Position numbers and translations under genes: made by a program. Shown here piece by piece: positions 52,615 to 63,039 of a DNA stretch of 64,000 nucleotides. Within the stretch, counting starts at the first letter, position 1. Each line of letters begins with the position of its first letter. Origin of the DNA: Aradus depressus (lineage: Eukaryota > Arthropoda > Insecta > Hemiptera > Aradidae). The stretch is taken from contig OY759215.1 in NCBI GenBank assembly GCA_963662175.1, positions 29,204,066 to 29,268,065 of the forward strand, in the 5' to 3' direction. The notes below the pieces were generated by a model that had not been told where the DNA came from, ran no database searches, and saw only the letters and a program-made list of their open reading frames with translations.

Positions 52615-53370
52615 TCAGACACACACACCCTATTTTTCAATTTGGCTTTTAAGAATACATGTTAAATTTCATTAAAATCCGATCATCCGTTGATGAAATA
52701 GACCTATTTTTATGCTTAGACCCCTCACAACCCCCTTCCACTTAAGAATTGCTGGACGCCAGATTGTCTATATCTCAATTGACTCTTAAGAATACTATAT
52801 GAGAAATTTCATCACGATCCGACTATCCGTTTATGAGCTAGCACTATATTATATACTATTTATGTATAGCCCCCCCCCCCCCCCCCCCTCCTCCCCTTTA
52901 GAATTTTGGGCCTCACACGCCCTATTTTTCAATTGTCTATTAAGAATACTTAATGTGAAATTTCATGACAATCCGACGCCGTATAGCCTATTTTTCAATC
53001 TGGCTCCAAAAAATGCTACATTGCCACCAGAACAAATTAGGATAAATCTTTTCCTAAAGTATTCCTAAAATCCACTTTTTACCAGTCTTTTTGCTTACAA
53101 AAAGAAAAACGGCTAGACCGTGTTTGATAAAATTGCTTTCAGATCATATTTATGTTGATACGCTTCGATTGGCACCAAAGCTGAGTCGATATCATTTTTC
53201 ATTCGCGAGATATCATGCATGAAAAATTGACCACGTACGTATGTGCACACATACTTATTTCCAAAAATAGTGTGAAAATACTGTAATGACCTTGAAACAT
53301 AAAATGTGATGAAAATTTTGATTTTCGGACCCATTACAATAACTGCCCTATATGCTGAGAAGTTAAAAAT
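52615..53370 (+). repeat. P-family repeat, long copy
   Basis: Three P modules (about 52625, 52720, 52870, the last with C19 at 52870-52888), then the same 3' part as 39640-39960. Confidence 0.65.
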
Positions 53371-53745
53371 TAATCTGTATGTGTGTGTGTCTATGAACAA
53401 GATAACTCCAGATAGAATGAATGTATGGACACGACATTTTATATGTGTATCCAATTTCGAAATTTCGTTTGTAATTTCATAACCCCATAAGGATGGCACC
53501 TATAAAGTTTCTGTGAAATGGGGGGGGATGAGAGGTGAGATCTCGACACAAAAATCTGAATATCTACCAATGTAATCTATCGCCACAAAATTTAGTATGA
53601 GGATTCAGAAACCCTTGTGTAAATTTACTTTTGGGTTTTAGCCCAAACGGTCAAATCGACCATGGAGGGAGAGCGAAAACTTAATTGATTATATCATTCT
53701 GGTTGTAGCTCATTGTCATTGATTCACCAACGACTTCTTTTTTAT
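53371..53745 (+). repeat. R-family repeat copy
   Basis: gaacaagataactccagatagaatg, ctataaagtttctgtg, gaggattcagaaaccc, end tcattgattcaccaacgac. Confidence 0.65.
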
Positions 53746-53749
53746 ATTA

Positions 53750-54250
53750 CATCCTCTTATATTACAACCTCTTCTTCTTGTGTGTTAATTTCGGGATCAT
53801 CGAGTTGTTCAATCTGTCAGAATCCTTCATTCCTCTCGATCTAAAGCCTTTTCCTTCCATCCTCTGACGCTCTGGAGATCCTCGACGTCGTCCGGCCCAA
53901 GGAGTTTAAGTCTTCCACTTCTCCTGGCACTTTCCTGTACTACTGTAGAGGCCTGGGCTTGTATGTTCGAAGTTTCCGTCCGCCCATTTTTTCTACGTGA
54001 TTCTTCCTCGCGACACGGTCACCAGATCGGGTTCCTCATAGAGGTCTTTCAATTCCCTGTTCCTTCCCGAAACTTCTGCTGTTCTCGAGAACAAGTCCAA
54101 CAATCTTTCTAACTACGTACCTTCCGTTCCCACATTAGAAGAGTCTCTTCATTTTTTTTAGTCAACGCCCAAGTTTATTGTTAAATATCATCCGAAATTA
54201 GCTTAGAGGCTCCTTCCTGTGAGAGACCTACCGAATGATATGTACATATG
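53750..54250 (-). pseudogene. Possible heavily decayed LINE ORF2 C-terminus
   Basis: The composition and word order (gaggtctttcaattccc, ggagtttaagtcttcc) resemble the reverse-strand C-terminal region of RTE/CR1-type LINEs, as at 32716-33058, but no open frame remains. A guess from layout. Confidence 0.25.
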
Positions 54251-54640
54251 AAACGTCAGTGGAGGAATTATTAACAATTACGTGAGTGGAGGGGATGAAG
54301 GTAAGACAGAAAACCTGCTTCTTCATCCTAGATAAAAGCATTCCTCAGGGCCTCAGTTGTTGGCCGGGTTCAAACCTCTTTGTTTCCAGAATTTCAAGAG
54401 GTCATTAGATGACAAAGCACCCGTGGAAGTCTGAGACTCGTCATCCAGTAAGATCCTCCGTAGCCGGACTCAATTGGTTTATGGTACATGACCTACGTTA
54501 TCCGAATCCGAAATTAGGTTCGGCTCAAATGTTGCGAAGATCCACGACTCATATTGGTGGGAAGATGGCTCTTGTGAGAAGAGATTATTTCGCAGAATCA
54601 CCCTCAATGTACTTCTGCAAGAATTAATTAAATTTTTACT
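54250..54640. other. No gene recognised
   Basis: Contains gtgagaagagattatttcgcag near 54575, the word shared with family B flanks. Confidence 0.3.
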
Positions 54641-54644
54641 CTTT

Positions 54645-54845
54645 GACTAAAAATCAAGGGTTGACTTATATTCGTATATGGGTTTCTGAATCCTCCTGAA
54701 TAGGTACCGTCCTTAGGGGGTTCTGGGTACACATAGAACACTTCGTGTCGATACATTAATTCTGTGTATACGAAGTATAGGAGAAGTTATGGAATCTGTC
54801 AGAAAAGATTTTTTAATAGAATTTTCATTGGAATCTTATCTTTTC
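54645..54845. repeat. R-family repeat pieces
   Basis: cttcgtgtcgatacattaattctgt, then tatacgaagtataggagaagttatgg. Confidence 0.55.
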
Positions 54846-55077
54846 CGAGTTATTATGACTCATGCCCGGGCTTTACAAGGTCATATCGCCTATTATTGCG
54901 CATTCGTCACTATGTTGGACATGAGCCCAACTCTACTATGGGAGTACTAAATTTTGCCTACCCTAAATTTTTATTCACCTAGGGTAGGGGTTTTTAACGA
55001 GTACCTGTCATCGTAAAGGCACGGGACCATCGCTCAACGTCCTATCCGAGGGACGGCATGTTCAAGTTTATTTTATC

Positions 55078-55498
55078 ATGTGGCGGCGTCGAGACTGCGG
55101 AACATTTAGTCCTCGAATGCCCGCTATACGACGGGCCAAGGGCGGCGCTGATCCGCCGGACAGGATCGTACCTGGGACTGAACCTGCCGGGACTGATGAC
55201 GGAGGCTGGCTACCCGGCTTTTGGTCGGTTCGTCTCCTCCTGGCGAAAAATTAAAAAAGCCTTCTAACCCGGTGCCGGGGGCCCCGCCGACCGCCGACAG
55301 GCGCAGCGGTGGCTGCCCCCGGCTCCGGGAGGTAGGCAGAACAGAACCCACCGAAGAATCTCGAGCTCACTCGGCGCAATAAGGCGTCGAGAAACCAAGG
55401 ACGACTGCGGACCGTAGCCATCGAGCCGGTCCACAGCCGTCCATAGCACCAATTTTGTAAAGAGTTAATAAAAACGGAGGAAGGTTACCCATTTCCCC
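55078..55498 (+). mobile_element. 5'-truncated R1-type LINE, 3' end
   Basis: GC-rich insert holding the last 62 codons of ORF2 and a 3' untranslated region of about 230 bp ending near aataaaaacggaggaagg, with no long A tail. Confidence 0.7.
55079..55267 (+). pseudogene. R1-type LINE ORF2 C-terminus, frame intact
   Basis: Begins at the Cys/His motif (CGGVETAEHLVLECP), continues LYDGPRAALIRR and LNLPGLMTEAGYPAFGRFVS, and ends WRKIKKAF with TAA at 55265-55267. The frame is open and the sequence is the best-preserved member of the LINE family also seen at 13.8, 16.0 and 23.3 kb. The catalytic domains are missing because of 5' truncation. Confidence 0.75.
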
Positions 55499-55539
55499 GC
55501 CGAGCTACCGGCGCCTTCACTTCTGTGTGTGTCTTCGTC

Positions 55540-55840
55540 TGCGTTGGGTCCCCGGTAACTCCCGATGAATGAATACATCGACAAGACATGGATTAAGCCA
55601 AATCCGCCAAAGGAAATGGTGGCTTAGGGGAGAGGCTTAACTCAAAAACTTTAATAACTGCCGTTGTAATGATTGTATCGACACATTAAGTATGCGGATT
55701 CTTAAGCCACTATTTATGTCAAATATTGAATTTTAGCCCAAACGTTCAATTTTTTTTTGGAGGGATACCAAAAAATTGATTAATTTGTTCTGGGGAAGTA
55801 CATGTCCGGGGATTCACCGACTTTTTTTTTTTTTTGCGCC
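55540..55840 (+). repeat. R-family repeat copy
   Basis: taactcccgatgaatgaata, ttaactcaaaaactttaataactgccg, tttggaggg, end ggggattcaccgactttttt. Confidence 0.65.
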
Positions 55841-56320
55841 CTTAGCGATCCCTCAGAAAGACTCCGGTCCATTTTAGTATAGTCCAACATAGCCATTTCA
55901 TTGCTGTATACATACTCTGATTTCATTGCACTCAAAGCTTGCAAACTTGACTGCAGTAAAAGAGAAAGGTTAACAAGATGTAGTTCTATAAAAAAAAAAT
56001 ATATCATTTGAATAAATGCTATCTGATAAGACAAGATAAAAGAGTTGTCCGGCGGCCCTGATGGTATTTAGTGATAAAAAATAATTAACCAGCGGTCCCT
56101 TTGGAATATCTCAGGAGCTGTTTTCTTAGATTTTTTTTTTATATTTTCTTCCTTGCGACCACATGTTCCCGCAAACAACTGTTAGTTTCGCAGCAAACGT
56201 GGGACAATTGGACACAAATGGTTTCTTGTTACTAGAGAATATAGTTTACTGATTACAGCAAAATGGCCCTTTACTTGATCAAAGAAAAGTAATTTAATAT
56301 ATTTTAGGAAAAAGTGTAAA
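55841..56320. other. No gene recognised
   Basis: AT-rich, no repeat recognised. Confidence 0.3.
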
Positions 56321-56321
56321 G

Positions 56322-56425
56322 TCGTCAGTGAATCTCCAGCAATGAACTTCCCCAGCACGAATTAATCAATTCCTCAAAAACGAATCAATCGTTTGGTCTA
56401 ATTATCAATAGATGACTTACAAAGG
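56322..56425 (-). repeat. R-family 3' end
   Basis: gtcgtcagtgaatctccagc, then acttccccagcacgaattaatcaatt, in reverse. Confidence 0.6.
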
Positions 56426-56510
56426 GATTTTATGTTTCTTGGTGGTAGGCAGATGTAGTGGACTGACTTGTTAAATAAGTAATAAGATATATCAGTCCAA
56501 CATTTTTTAA

Positions 56511-56553
56511 ACTACGACTAGTTTCGTCAGTAAACTGACATCTTCAGATGGAA
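56511..56553 (-). ncRNA. Hammerhead-like ribozyme, family C, minus copy
   Basis: Minus strand core CTGAAGA (56547-56541), 5-bp stem II GTCAG/CTGAC, GAAA (56525-56522), ACTAGT (56522-56517), C17 at 56516. Stem I is weak here. Confidence 0.6.
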
Positions 56554-57007
56554 TCTTGCTAGAGAAGAGGTCAACGGACACGTACGAGTATCAGGGACCA
56601 GCTGGACACTGATACTCGTATGTGTCCCTTGACCTTTTAAACAAACTAGTCGTGATTTAAAAAATGTTGAATCGCATTGGTTCATATATGTATGTTAGTC
56701 ATTGATTTTCAACCATTCAGCGTAGTCGAATTCGTAAAAGAAATATAGATACCTACTTATACTGTACGACATCTTGTTTATTTGTCTTCCTTAAATTACT
56801 TACATGGTACATGTGTGCATATACATGAGCATAGTGTGACTGGATGTCACTTCTGCTTAAAAAAATACTTCGATAGTACTATCGATATTGCCATCGATAG
56901 TTTTACACCCCTAAGAGGCAGTGAAATTTTTACAAACATTTGGAATTGTTCAAAGTGAAAGGTCAAAATATCGGACAGAACCCGCAAAATGGTTTATGTA
57001 TGTTCAG

Positions 57008-57054
57008 TTTCACCACCTGAAGATGGCAAATTGTCGAAACTAGTTGTGGTAAAA
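57008..57054 (+). ncRNA. Hammerhead ribozyme candidate, best fold in the window (family C)
   Basis: Core CTGAAGA 57017-57023. Stem II GGCA 57025-57028 with TGTC 57032-57035 (one wobble). GAAA 57036-57039. Self-complementary ACTAGT 57039-57044 as stem III, T17 at 57045, cleavage predicted 57045/57046. Stem I: 57046-57050 pairs with 57012-57016 (5 Watson-Crick pairs), then one mismatch and three more A-T pairs (57052-57054 with 57008-57010). All core bases match the hammerhead consensus except for one extra U after A9. Confidence 0.7.
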
Positions 57055-57139
57055 ATAAAATATATAGTTGGATTGATACATCTGTATTACTTATTTAACA
57101 AGTAAGTCCACTATATTCGCCTACCACCAAGAAATATGG

Positions 57140-58340
57140 CTCATTGTAGCCTGTTTGAAGAGAGGCAAGGTTAGCTGAGGTGAAGTGACAGCCTATATAC
57201 CCAGTTGATTTAGTCCCTTTGAGCCAGTCCTCTGGCCTATCTGACACAATCTGCCTCCCAGATTGGTTCTATGGCCAATCCTTGTCCCGGATTTATGCCC
57301 TACAGTGACAAATGAGCCGGAATGATCCGCATTTGCGTCAGGTCGGTGCATTTTAGTGCAACTCGGCTGCATTTCTCTCTCCGTGTCTGCTCATCCGGTA
57401 CAATTGCCATTTGAAGCCACCTCACTCCACCGCAATATGCTTCTATCTCTCTAAATCCCTCCCACAACTAGTTAATTAAATTTCATTTTCCAGTCCATTT
57501 TATGTCTCTATCTATGAAACTTAATATATTTTCTGAGTTTCAGCATAGAAAATATCTCTATCAAAGGAACAAAGGAATCTACAATTTTGGGGCGCCGGAG
57601 ACACCCTCCAGAATTTTACTCATTCGTTGAGGAAACAATTTTGGATGAGGTTCGGTGGGGTAGAGCAAGAAGAATATAAATATTCAATCAATCAATTCTT
57701 TATTAAAAAAATACCTGGTAGAAGCACTGAGGAGCCCGCAACCTCACAAGACCCTTTTCAACATTACAAACAACCAAAACCTCAATAATGTCATACTATA
57801 CATAGTAAGCACGAGTTAAATGTATGGAACTTGAAAAGTTTTTTAAAAAAATTTTATTTAAAAAATAATGGCCTGCAAAAATCATCTACAACTATATACT
57901 ACTACAGGGGTGGGGGGTATATACTCCCGAGGGCACAGCCCGGAGTTTCCATGGTTAGCCCTGCAGACTTTTTGTTATTAATTTGGGAGCCTCGGATCCT
58001 TAGAAGCCCCCCCTGAGGTAACCACTGACTGTAATACTTAAGCTGACTTTGTATTTTTAGTGCGCATGTAAAATCAGCTTCAAGAGTATAAAGTATAACA
58101 TAAATAAAGATTTTGAGCGAGGAAATGATGGAATTCATATATATATATATTTAAATAAATGTAATATGACTTGTTTTGTACATGTACATTTAAGTAACAG
58201 CTGATTGCTGATTTAGGAATCAGACGCACGGGAAATTTGAAGATCCTATTGGTAACTTGCAACCAATCCATTTTTAATAAAAACTACTTTTTAGTTTATT
58301 TAATTTTTAATATGGTTTTTGCTCTGGCCAGGGGGAGCAC
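57140..58340. other. No gene recognised
   Basis: The phrase ggggtggggggtatatac near 57905 and other words are unclassified. Several short open frames look random. Confidence 0.3.
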
Positions 58341-58359
58341 GTGGCTACGCCCCTGGGTG

Positions 58360-58570
58360 TCGACCTTATAGAATTCTGGATACACATATATAATTTAGTA
58401 TTGATGATACATTTATTCTATCAGGTTATCGTGTTCACACTGACATATATCTATTTTTGGATTTTCATTTTTGGAATCAGGGGATCAAAAAACATAAAAT
58501 TCCGGGTCCAATATCGAATTTCTGACCGATTACATAACTTCTCTCATACTTCGTGTTGCTGGAGAAGTCA
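58360..58570 (-). repeat. R-family repeat fragment
   Basis: ttattctatcaggttatcgtgttcac, then ctgaccgattacataacttctc, reverse R start. Confidence 0.55.
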
Positions 58571-59520
58571 AAATTGTCCAGCTATTAAATAAACTACCAC
58601 TATTAACAAGAAATGGACGGATAAAACAGAGTTGAAAGAAAAATTATATAAGTGTCATTACTTAGGGTCAATTCCATATGTAGCGTTTCTTTTTTTTTTA
58701 TGAAACGTTTTTAAGGGCGATTATTTTAAACGCACCGGCAGGTACAATTGGAATAACGTAAAGTTAACGGTGAGGAAAATGACTTCTGATATAATATATG
58801 GGATGTATTTATTATTGAAGTGAATATTCGAAGAATGTAAACGTTTTCTTTTTCTTATTTATATGTTTCAATCAAAAAAGAACGGTGCTTGGAAAGTGAT
58901 CTCGTGGTCTGTTTTGAATTATGGCTTGGAATGAAATATAGAAGTTTCAGTTATGCAACCAGATTGTCTGCATCTTCATAACGGCAGTCAGTAACTGTGT
59001 TGATATTTACAGATACATGTCAAATCAAACTACTTCAGTAGTTGTTGTAATTGTTCAGTAATGTAGAGTACCGTAATTTCAAGTTTTTGTGATCTTCTAC
59101 AACCAAAAAATGATGACAAATATATCCAATTGTATGTTTCCTACCAAAACTGTTCCTTGTTAAGTTTCCAATAGCTAATGTGTTCTCAAATTTCAGATGG
59201 GATCAGATGAATGTTATAAAAAAATAAATAGGTACTGGTCTACGCATTCATTTTCAGTACATCGATTGGTAAGGGTACACGATGGGATATTAAGGTATGA
59301 AATAGCTGGTCTCTGTGGAGGGCAGTTAGTGGACAGGCTAACAAAACATGATTGGAGTCAGCTGGAGTAAGTCCGTCGCAGCTACAAAAAGGATGATCTA
59401 AAATTTAGATTTTTTGAAGGTGGAAAGGTAATCGGTTGTGGTTGAATCTAAGGCGGCAATTGGCTTATTATTAGTAAATTTTAGAAAAAAAAAATTTACA
59501 AAAAATAAATAAAATATTGT
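58571..59520. other. No gene recognised
   Basis: AT-rich. 59140-59210 resembles 37590-37640 (gttccttgttaagtttcca). Unclassified. Confidence 0.3.
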
Positions 59521-59714
59521 GATATGGCCATTACAGGACTTTCCTATACCAACCATGCTTACAGATTACTCTCTTTCCCCCTTTTCAAAATTATTTCATT
59601 ACAAAATCTAGTGTCAATCATAAAATAACATAATCTCAAAAAACAACCGAATAGAATTTTCACTATTTAAACCAAAACACAATAAACTAATATGTGCGTA
59701 ACCTTAACCATATT

Positions 59715-59995
59715 AGTTAGTTATTATGACTCATGCCCGAGCTTTAACTACGAGGTCATATCGCCTAGTACCAGAGCGCTCTTTCGTCACTCTGGTGGAC
59801 GTGAGCCCGACTCTACTGTGGGAGTCCTAAATTTACCTAGGGTAGGGGTCTTTAACGAGTACCTGACATCGTACAGGCTCGGGACCATCGCTTAACGTCC
59901 CATCCGAAAGACGGCGTGCTTAAGTTTATTTTACCTCCCAGATAAAATAAACTAAGGGCCTCGGTCGGGTTTCGAACCCACGTTCTTGAGCTTTG
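59715..59995 (-). repeat. tRNA-derived SINE, A-box end missing
   Basis: Tail ttattatgactcatgcccg through B box gggtttcgaaccca in reverse; ends at the anticodon-stem region. Confidence 0.8.
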
Positions 59996-59999
59996 TTGT

Positions 60000-60400
60000 G
60001 TTCATCACGTGATTAAAATTTTATTATTATCATTAATAATTATTTACAATGGATAATTATCCTTTTAATAATCCACTAGTTGCTTTGTTTTAAATTTTAT
60101 TATAATTATTTTAAAACTTCTGCTCGTCCAGGATGTTGCCTTTTTTGTTTAGATATCATATTAATTATTTGTGTTTTTAAATATCTTTGTATGTGTTTGT
60201 ATTTATTTTGATATAATATTTTAGTTTGTTTGGGTGTAAATAATTTAGTTATAGTTTTAATGGTCATATCTTTTACTCAAATCTAGCATACATGAACAAT
60301 ATATGATATCAATACAGGCCCTGAAGAAGTTACATTCAGTGGCGAAAACTTAGCATAAATTCCACAAGTTTGTTATCATCGACCATAAGCCTCATCTCTC
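60000..60400 (+). repeat. Family E repeat
   Basis: 60225-60385 matches the 44.6-44.8 kb copy in the opposite orientation. Upstream AT-rich part not assigned. Confidence 0.55.
60316..60353 (+). ncRNA. Hammerhead-like motif, family E
   Basis: Core CTGAAGA 60321-60327 intact, stem II GTTAC/GTGGC (two wobbles), GAAA 60344-60347, but stem III reads AACT rather than the self-complementary AGCT of the sister copy. Partly decayed. Confidence 0.45.
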
Positions 60401-61150
60401 CTCCCTCCTGTTGGTATTAATAACAAAAGTCGAGGTACGGCCACATCACATATATTTTTACATATTAAAAAAAAATGTACGCAATAAATTTGAACCCCCT
60501 CCTCTTGAGAAGGATGAAGGTATCCTATGTAAATTCACTTCACTCAAATTCCAGTCTGTTTCTTCAGAAAGATGTGTGTGGGTTTTTTAAATATGTTGCG
60601 CAGCAGAGGTGTGTCTGGATGTAGGTATTGTGACAACTTAATGGATTATTGTGTTTTGTAAGTATGTGGAACACCTAATAGTAAAGAAAAATTACACAAT
60701 TGAAAATCTCGAATAGAAATATTTTTGAGTTAATTAATTTAAACCCCTAATTTTGCAGTATCTTCTTACTCTGCAAAATTCTGATTCATATGGATAATTC
60801 TTGTCTTCCTATAAATCTTTCACTTCATAATTACTTTCCATTCTTTACGAAGTATAGAAGTTATATTAATAATAAAAGTTTTTATTGTTATTTTGTACAT
60901 TTTCAAAATTATAGATTGATCACCATAACAATAATGTCATATAAAGGAACCTTTAATAAAAGAATAAAATAAAATAAACATTATATTAATTTGTGAACCA
61001 TCTGAAGAATAAAGATAAATATTATATTTTAGAATGCCGTTACAACACCTTTTATCCCAATATTTACAACCCAGATCAACTCCAACCGTACCTAAACCTG
61101 AATGCTCCTTTCTCACTAATCAGTTACAAAAATAATGTATACACCCTTAA
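60401..61150. other. No gene recognised
   Basis: AT-rich. Two short open frames (60790-60972, 60993-61187) have no recognised domain. Confidence 0.3.
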
Positions 61151-61154
61151 TCCT

Positions 61155-61760
61155 CAGGAATATATCGACACGATCTTTTATACGTGAATCCAGAGCCCAC
61201 CAAGGACGACACCTATTGATTTTCAGCCAAAACGTTCAAAGGGCAGGGGGGGTTTAGGGGAGAGTCTTAACACAAAAACTTTAATCATTGGCGTTGTAAT
61301 CAATATCCCGAAACGATATGTCATAAGTAAATTCAAAACCCTATAAAGATAACACTTTTTAAGATATAGCGGTATCAGCCGAAGGGGTGGGGGATTAGAG
61401 GGCGCTCAGCTCTAGAAACCCAATAATTGCCGATGTAATGAATGTATCGATTTATATTTAAATTAAAAAACCATAAGGATGGCACCTATTAATTTTTCGC
61501 GGATTCGAAATCTAAGTCAAATATTGAGTTTTACCCAACGGTCGATTGACTTTGGAGGGAGAGCGAAAATGTGGGATGATATTTCTCATAGGAATAAAAT
61601 ACGTTTTTTTCCACCTTTTATTTTCGACCAGAACTGGTTTTCCACACAACAGTGTCTCATCATCAGTGGCACATCTACAATTGAAACAACGTCTTTTATT
61701 TATATAATTGATTAATTCGTGCTGGGGAAGTTCATAGCCGGTAATTCATCAGAGTTTTTT
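61155..61760 (+). repeat. R-family repeat copy
   Basis: Near-duplicate of 43930-44400 (gtgggggattagagggcgctc, caataattgccgatgtaatg), then ends gccggtaattcatcagag. Contains a hairpin-free T run after the end. Confidence 0.65.
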
Positions 61761-62084
61761 TTTTAAATTTATTTGATTCATTCAAATTGGTGGTAGAAAA
61801 GTTGTAAGTTGGTAGTAGGTAGTGGTAAGACAAACGAAGAGCTCTCATTACAATGTTTGAACATGGGTAATGATGTTTAGTGAGGACTCACCAATCAGCC
61901 TCGTTTAGTTTACTCAAACCCTCCTGCCTCTCGATATTTCTTACAACCACCTTCTTTTATGCACATTTTCTCTCTCATAGTCCCCTCCTGCTGACCGGAG
62001 ATCAATCTGGTTAGATATGGGGATAGTAGCGATTCTGATGGCTAATCTGAATCGCTAAACCAAATCGTTACTATTACAAATGAG
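61761..62084. other. No gene recognised
   Basis: Small inverted words (gcgattctgatggctaatctgaatcgc at about 62030-62056). No gene. Confidence 0.3.
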
Positions 62085-62310
62085 GGAGCCGATAGCTCAG
62101 TGCTTGCTTACTGAACTCATGATCGCTGGTTCAAACCCCGGCCGAGGCCTTCAGTTTATTTTATGTGTGAGGTACAATAAACTTGAGCATTCCGTCCTTC
62201 GGATGTGACGTTAAGTGATGGTCATGTCCAGCATAGTGAAGAAAGAGCGCACTGGTAGTAGGCGATATATGACCTCATAGGTAAAGCCCGTGCTTGAGTC
62301 CTAATAGCTA
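62085..62310 (+). repeat. tRNA-derived SINE
   Basis: gccgatagctcagtgcttg (A box), gctggttcaaaccccggcc (B box), then a shortened tail to gcttgagtcctaata. Confidence 0.8.
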
Positions 62311-63035
62311 TTACAAATCACTCGCGGTTGATACTAATCATTAAGGCAATATCTTTAAGTTAATAAATTAATGTAACCTAACTGTAAAAGAAAGCGTTAA
62401 CAACATATTATATGATTAAAAAAATTTCCTAAATTAAATTATTTTCTACCCTGTACCAATGTTAATAAAAATAGTTAAAATAAAAATATAGTCTATTAGC
62501 ACAAAGAGAAATTTATTTTTATTTTTTATTCTACTAGTTCAGCATATATGATAAATATTTCAGCTTTTTTTTTTATCATAAATAATAATGTATACGTAGA
62601 TCTAAGTTTTCGACCTACGAACTGAGATAGGGTTAACAACTTTGTGATTAAAACTCAAAATTTATTTATTGTACAGCACTGTGCTATACAAACCACGATT
62701 CATTAATGTTATAATGTGAAAATTAAGAATAAAAATGAAATATGTAAACGTTAAATTCTGAACAGAACTCTAGAATAAAACAATGTTCAGTACGTGATGA
62801 AAACAAGAATAATATTTTTAGACTCACTGAAAAATTATTTTCGTACTTACCGCTCGCTAAATTAAATTTTTAGTTTGTTAAATCTTAATTAGTTTTTTTT
62901 AAATCCCGACCGGATAGTCCGGATTAGCGGGACACTACTGTATTACATGCTACGCTAGTAGGTGTAAATATAGACATAAAATAACAGATTGGCGTCGTCC
63001 CATTTTGAGAACCACCTGGGACTGCTTATAGAACT
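62311..63035. other. AT-rich sequence, no gene seen
   Basis: Nothing recognised. Confidence 0.35.
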
Positions 63036-63039
63036 GAAC

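Larger units (their letters stand above)
54848..55520 (-). repeat. tRNA-derived SINE interrupted by a LINE
   Basis: SINE sequence on the minus strand runs 54848-55077, breaks at the LINE, and resumes at about 55499 (gagctaccggcgcc). About 85 bp of the SINE middle are missing at the break. Confidence 0.7.
56432..57139. repeat. Inverted-repeat element with divergent hammerhead motifs (family C)
   Basis: Terminal arms of about 70 bp: tttcttggtggtaggc...ttgttaaataagtaat on the left, inverted on the right as attacttatttaacaa...gcctaccaccaagaaa. Each inner arm edge carries a ribozyme motif. A partial third motif (aaactagtcgtgattt) is at 56643-56660. The interior of about 450 bp is unclassified. 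Confidence 0.8.

Noticed and set aside
21268..62310. SINE heads as functional tRNA genes
   Set aside because: A and B boxes are present but no acceptor-stem closure, and each is joined to the same long non-tRNA body.
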